This document shows, piece after piece, positions 23,972-25,311 of a stretch of 25,311 bases of DNA. This DNA is from UMGS172 sp045651745. Lineage in GTDB: Bacteria; Bacillota; Clostridia; Oscillospirales; Acutalibacteraceae. The first letter of the stretch is position 1; every line of letters begins with the position of its first letter. The stretch covers positions 1 to 25,311 of the forward strand of contig JAZRSW010000043.1 in NCBI GenBank assembly GCA_045651745.1. The letters are read 5' to 3'. Below the pieces are notes generated by a model. The model was not told the origin of the DNA and ran no database searches. It worked only from the letters and a program-made list of their open reading frames with translations. The position numbers were made by a program, and so were the translations under genes.

Positions 23972-25144
23972 ATGGATAATGTAAGAGTTGGTGTAATCGG
24001 CTTTGGTAATATGGGTTCGGCACACGCCAAACATATTTTTGACGGATTAATTGACGGACTTACCCTAACCGCAGTTTGCGACATTGATGAAAACAGACGT
24101 GAAAAGGCAAAAAACGCCTTCCCCGGTGTCAATATCTTTGAAAATCACACTGAGTTGTTGGCTTCAGGCACTACCGATGCTATCATAATTGCTACTCCAC
24201 ACTATTTTCACTGCCCGATTGCAATCGATGCATTCAACGCGGGTCAGCACGTCTTGACCGAGAAGCCCGCAGGTGTTTACACCAAACAGATTAAGGAAAT
24301 GAATTCCGCCGCCGAAAAAAGCGGTAAAGTTTTCGTCGTAATGTTCAACCAACGTACCAATATGCTTTTCAAAAAAGCACACGATTTGGTTAAAGGCGGT
24401 GAATTGGGCGAACTTAAACGTATGGTATGGATTATCACCAACTGGTATCGCACACAGCATTATTATGATTCAGGCGCATGGCGTGCAACCTGGTCGGGTG
24501 AAGGCGGTGGCGTTTTGCTTAATCAAGCACCCCACAACCTTGACCTTTGGCAGTGGATTTGCGGAAAACCTAAGAGAGTTAGAGGTTTTTGCTCGGTTGC
24601 AAAATACCACAACATTGAGGTTGAAGACGATGCAACCATTTACGCCGAGTACGAAAATGGTGCAACCGGAATCTTTATAACATCTACAGGTGAAGCCCCC
24701 GGCACCAACCGTTTAGAAATTGGCGGCACTAAGGGTAAATTGGTTATCGAAAACGGTAAATTGACATTATGTAAATTAAAAATTGATGAGCGTGAGTTCT
24801 GTTTTGAATGTCAGGAAAACTCATCCGCTATACCTTCTGAAACTGTCGTTATTGAACAAACCGAAAAAGAAACAGCACACAAAGGAATTTTGCAAAACTT
24901 TGCTAATGCAATTTTACACGGTGAAGAACTTATTTCCCCTGGTTTTGACGGCATTAACGAGGTTGAAATTTCCAACGCGGCTTACCTTTCCTCTTGGCAA
25001 GACCGTTGGGTAGAACTTCCCGTTGACGAAGATTTGTACTATAAAGAACTGAAAAAAAGAGCCGATAATTCATCACTCAAAACCACTAGAAACGACAAGC
25101 ACGCTGATATGAAATACAGCGAGCGTTGGAGTGTTAAGTGGTAA
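23972..25144 (+). CDS. Gfo/Idh/MocA-family oxidoreductase, copy 2
   Basis: 390 residues from the ATG at 23972, which has AAAGAGG eight bases upstream. The same frame stays open upstream to 23831, but that part crosses the terminator hairpin and the end of copy 1 and is not coding. It has the same layout as copy 1: GFGNMG (10-15), catalytic Lys98 in EKPAGVYTKQ, and GGGVLLNQAPHNLDLWQW with His188 and Asp191. Long identical stretches such as WRATWSGEGGGVLLNQ and FNQRTN mark an old tandem duplication. The copies differ most at residues 255-330, after GTNR, where the substrate loop lies, and at the C-terminus, suggesting different substrates or opposite reaction directions. Confidence 0.92.
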   Translation: MDNVRVGVIGFGNMGSAHAKHIFDGLIDGLTLTAVCDIDENRREKAKNAFPGVNIFENHTELLASGTTDAIIIATPHYFHCPIAIDAFNAGQHVLTEKPAGVYTKQIKEMNSAAEKSGKVFVVMFNQRTNMLFKKAHDLVKGGELGELKRMVWIITNWYRTQHYYDSGAWRATWSGEGGGVLLNQAPHNLDLWQWICGKPKRVRGFCSVAKYHNIEVEDDATIYAEYENGATGIFITSTGEAPGTNRLEIGGTKGKLVIENGKLTLCKLKIDEREFCFECQENSSAIPSETVVIEQTEKETAHKGILQNFANAILHGEELISPGFDGINEVEISNAAYLSSWQDRWVELPVDEDLYYKELKKRADNSSLKTTRNDKHADMKYSERWSVKW

Positions 25145-25212
25145 CTTTATGTAAACAAAAAGCACCTTCAAATTTGAACAAGTCCAGTAAAAACGGACAA
25201 TAGTAAAAAAGC

Positions 25213-25250
25213 ACCTCCTATGGTAGAATTAAAGAACTACCATAGGAGGT
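25213..25250 (+). repeat. 14-bp perfect inverted repeat burying the transposase ribosome binding site
   Basis: ACCTCCTATGGTAG (25213-25226) pairs perfectly with CTACCATAGGAGGT (25237-25250) around a 10-base loop. The 3' arm contains the AGGAGG site (25244-25249) of the following ATG. In RNA started upstream of the hairpin, this would hide the binding site. A short T run after it could also give some termination. Confidence 0.85.
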
Positions 25251-25256
25251 TTTGTT

Positions 25257-25311
25257 ATGTCAGGAATAAAAGGGATGAAAATGTACCCACAAGGAGTGCG
25301 AGAAAAAATAC
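25257..25311 (+). CDS. Start of a transposase-like protein (OrfA type), cut by window edge
   Basis: Only 18 codons are visible from the ATG at 25257: MSGIKGMKMYPQGVREKI. The KMYP.GVREKI pattern resembles the first residues of the helix-turn-helix OrfA proteins of IS3-family elements. AGGAGG lies seven bases upstream, inside an inverted repeat. The identity is tentative because the DNA-binding and catalytic parts are outside the window. Confidence 0.5.
   Translation, partial: MSGIKGMKMYPQGVREKI

Larger units (their letters stand above)
25175..25311 (+). mobile_element. Probable left end of an insertion sequence (IS3-like), cut by window edge
   Basis: Beyond the last sugar gene the sequence changes to TGAACAAGTCCAGTAAAAAC and a short leader, followed by a hairpin and the start of a small transposase-like frame. 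The TG start and a first gene within about 80 bases are usual for IS3-family left ends. The exact boundary is a guess because neither the right end nor the target duplication is in view. The 30 bases from 25145 to 25174 hold no clear terminator for the sugar operon. Confidence 0.5.

Noticed and set aside
17354..25144. Possible CRISPR, phage or defence genes in the right half
   Set aside because: No regularly spaced repeats, nuclease, helicase or phage structural motifs were seen. All frames are accounted for by sugar metabolism genes and the IS end.

Overview
The window looks like chromosomal DNA from a low-GC, Gram-positive anaerobe of the Clostridia (probably an Oscillospiraceae/Ruminococcaceae-like gut bacterium). 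This is inferred from the AT-rich intergenic DNA, strong AGGAGG-type ribosome binding sites, sigma-A promoters (TTGACA-17-TATAAT), a single-chain PurL of the Firmicutes type, a PhoP-type direct repeat and a low-GC IS3-like element. The species cannot be named from the sequence.

Region 1 (1-10440, minus strand) is a de novo purine operon read from right to left in the order purE, purF-like, purM, purN, purO-type IMP cyclohydrolase, AICAR transformylase, purD, purL. purL runs off the left edge. A consensus promoter at 10404-10432 and a ZTP (pfl) riboswitch with an overlapping intrinsic terminator at 10264-10371 precede purE. The last two steps to IMP are carried by two separate proteins instead of one bifunctional PurH. 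The amidophosphoribosyltransferase has no N-terminal cysteine nucleophile. purK, purC and purB are not in the window.

Region 2 (10559-17299) holds single-gene housekeeping units: asnB (minus), a HAD-type phosphatase (plus), a Na+/phosphate symporter with a PhoU-like tail and a two-copy PhoP-box-like repeat (minus), a calcineurin-like phosphoesterase (minus) and a membrane-anchored D-Ala-D-Ala carboxypeptidase (plus). Clear hairpin terminators separate several of them.

Region 3 (17354-25144) is a sugar-acid/keto-sugar island. An AraC-type regulator (minus) is divergent from a seven-gene plus-strand run: uxuA (mannonate dehydratase), a TIM-barrel sugar isomerase/epimerase, an SDR that is the likely uxuB, two more TIM-barrel isomerase/epimerase proteins, and two closely related Gfo/Idh/MocA dehydrogenases. 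A hairpin terminator lies between the two dehydrogenases. UxuA plus the SDR give fructuronate to mannonate to KDG. The three TIM barrels and two Gfo/Idh enzymes suggest an additional oxidation/epimerisation (possibly 3-keto-glycoside) route whose substrate I cannot tell. No transporter, kinase, aldolase or glycosidase is present in the window.

Region 4 (about 25175 to the right edge) appears to be the left end of an insertion sequence. The start of its transposase gene is preceded by a perfect 14-bp inverted repeat that buries the ribosome binding site. No rRNA, tRNA or CRISPR array was seen.
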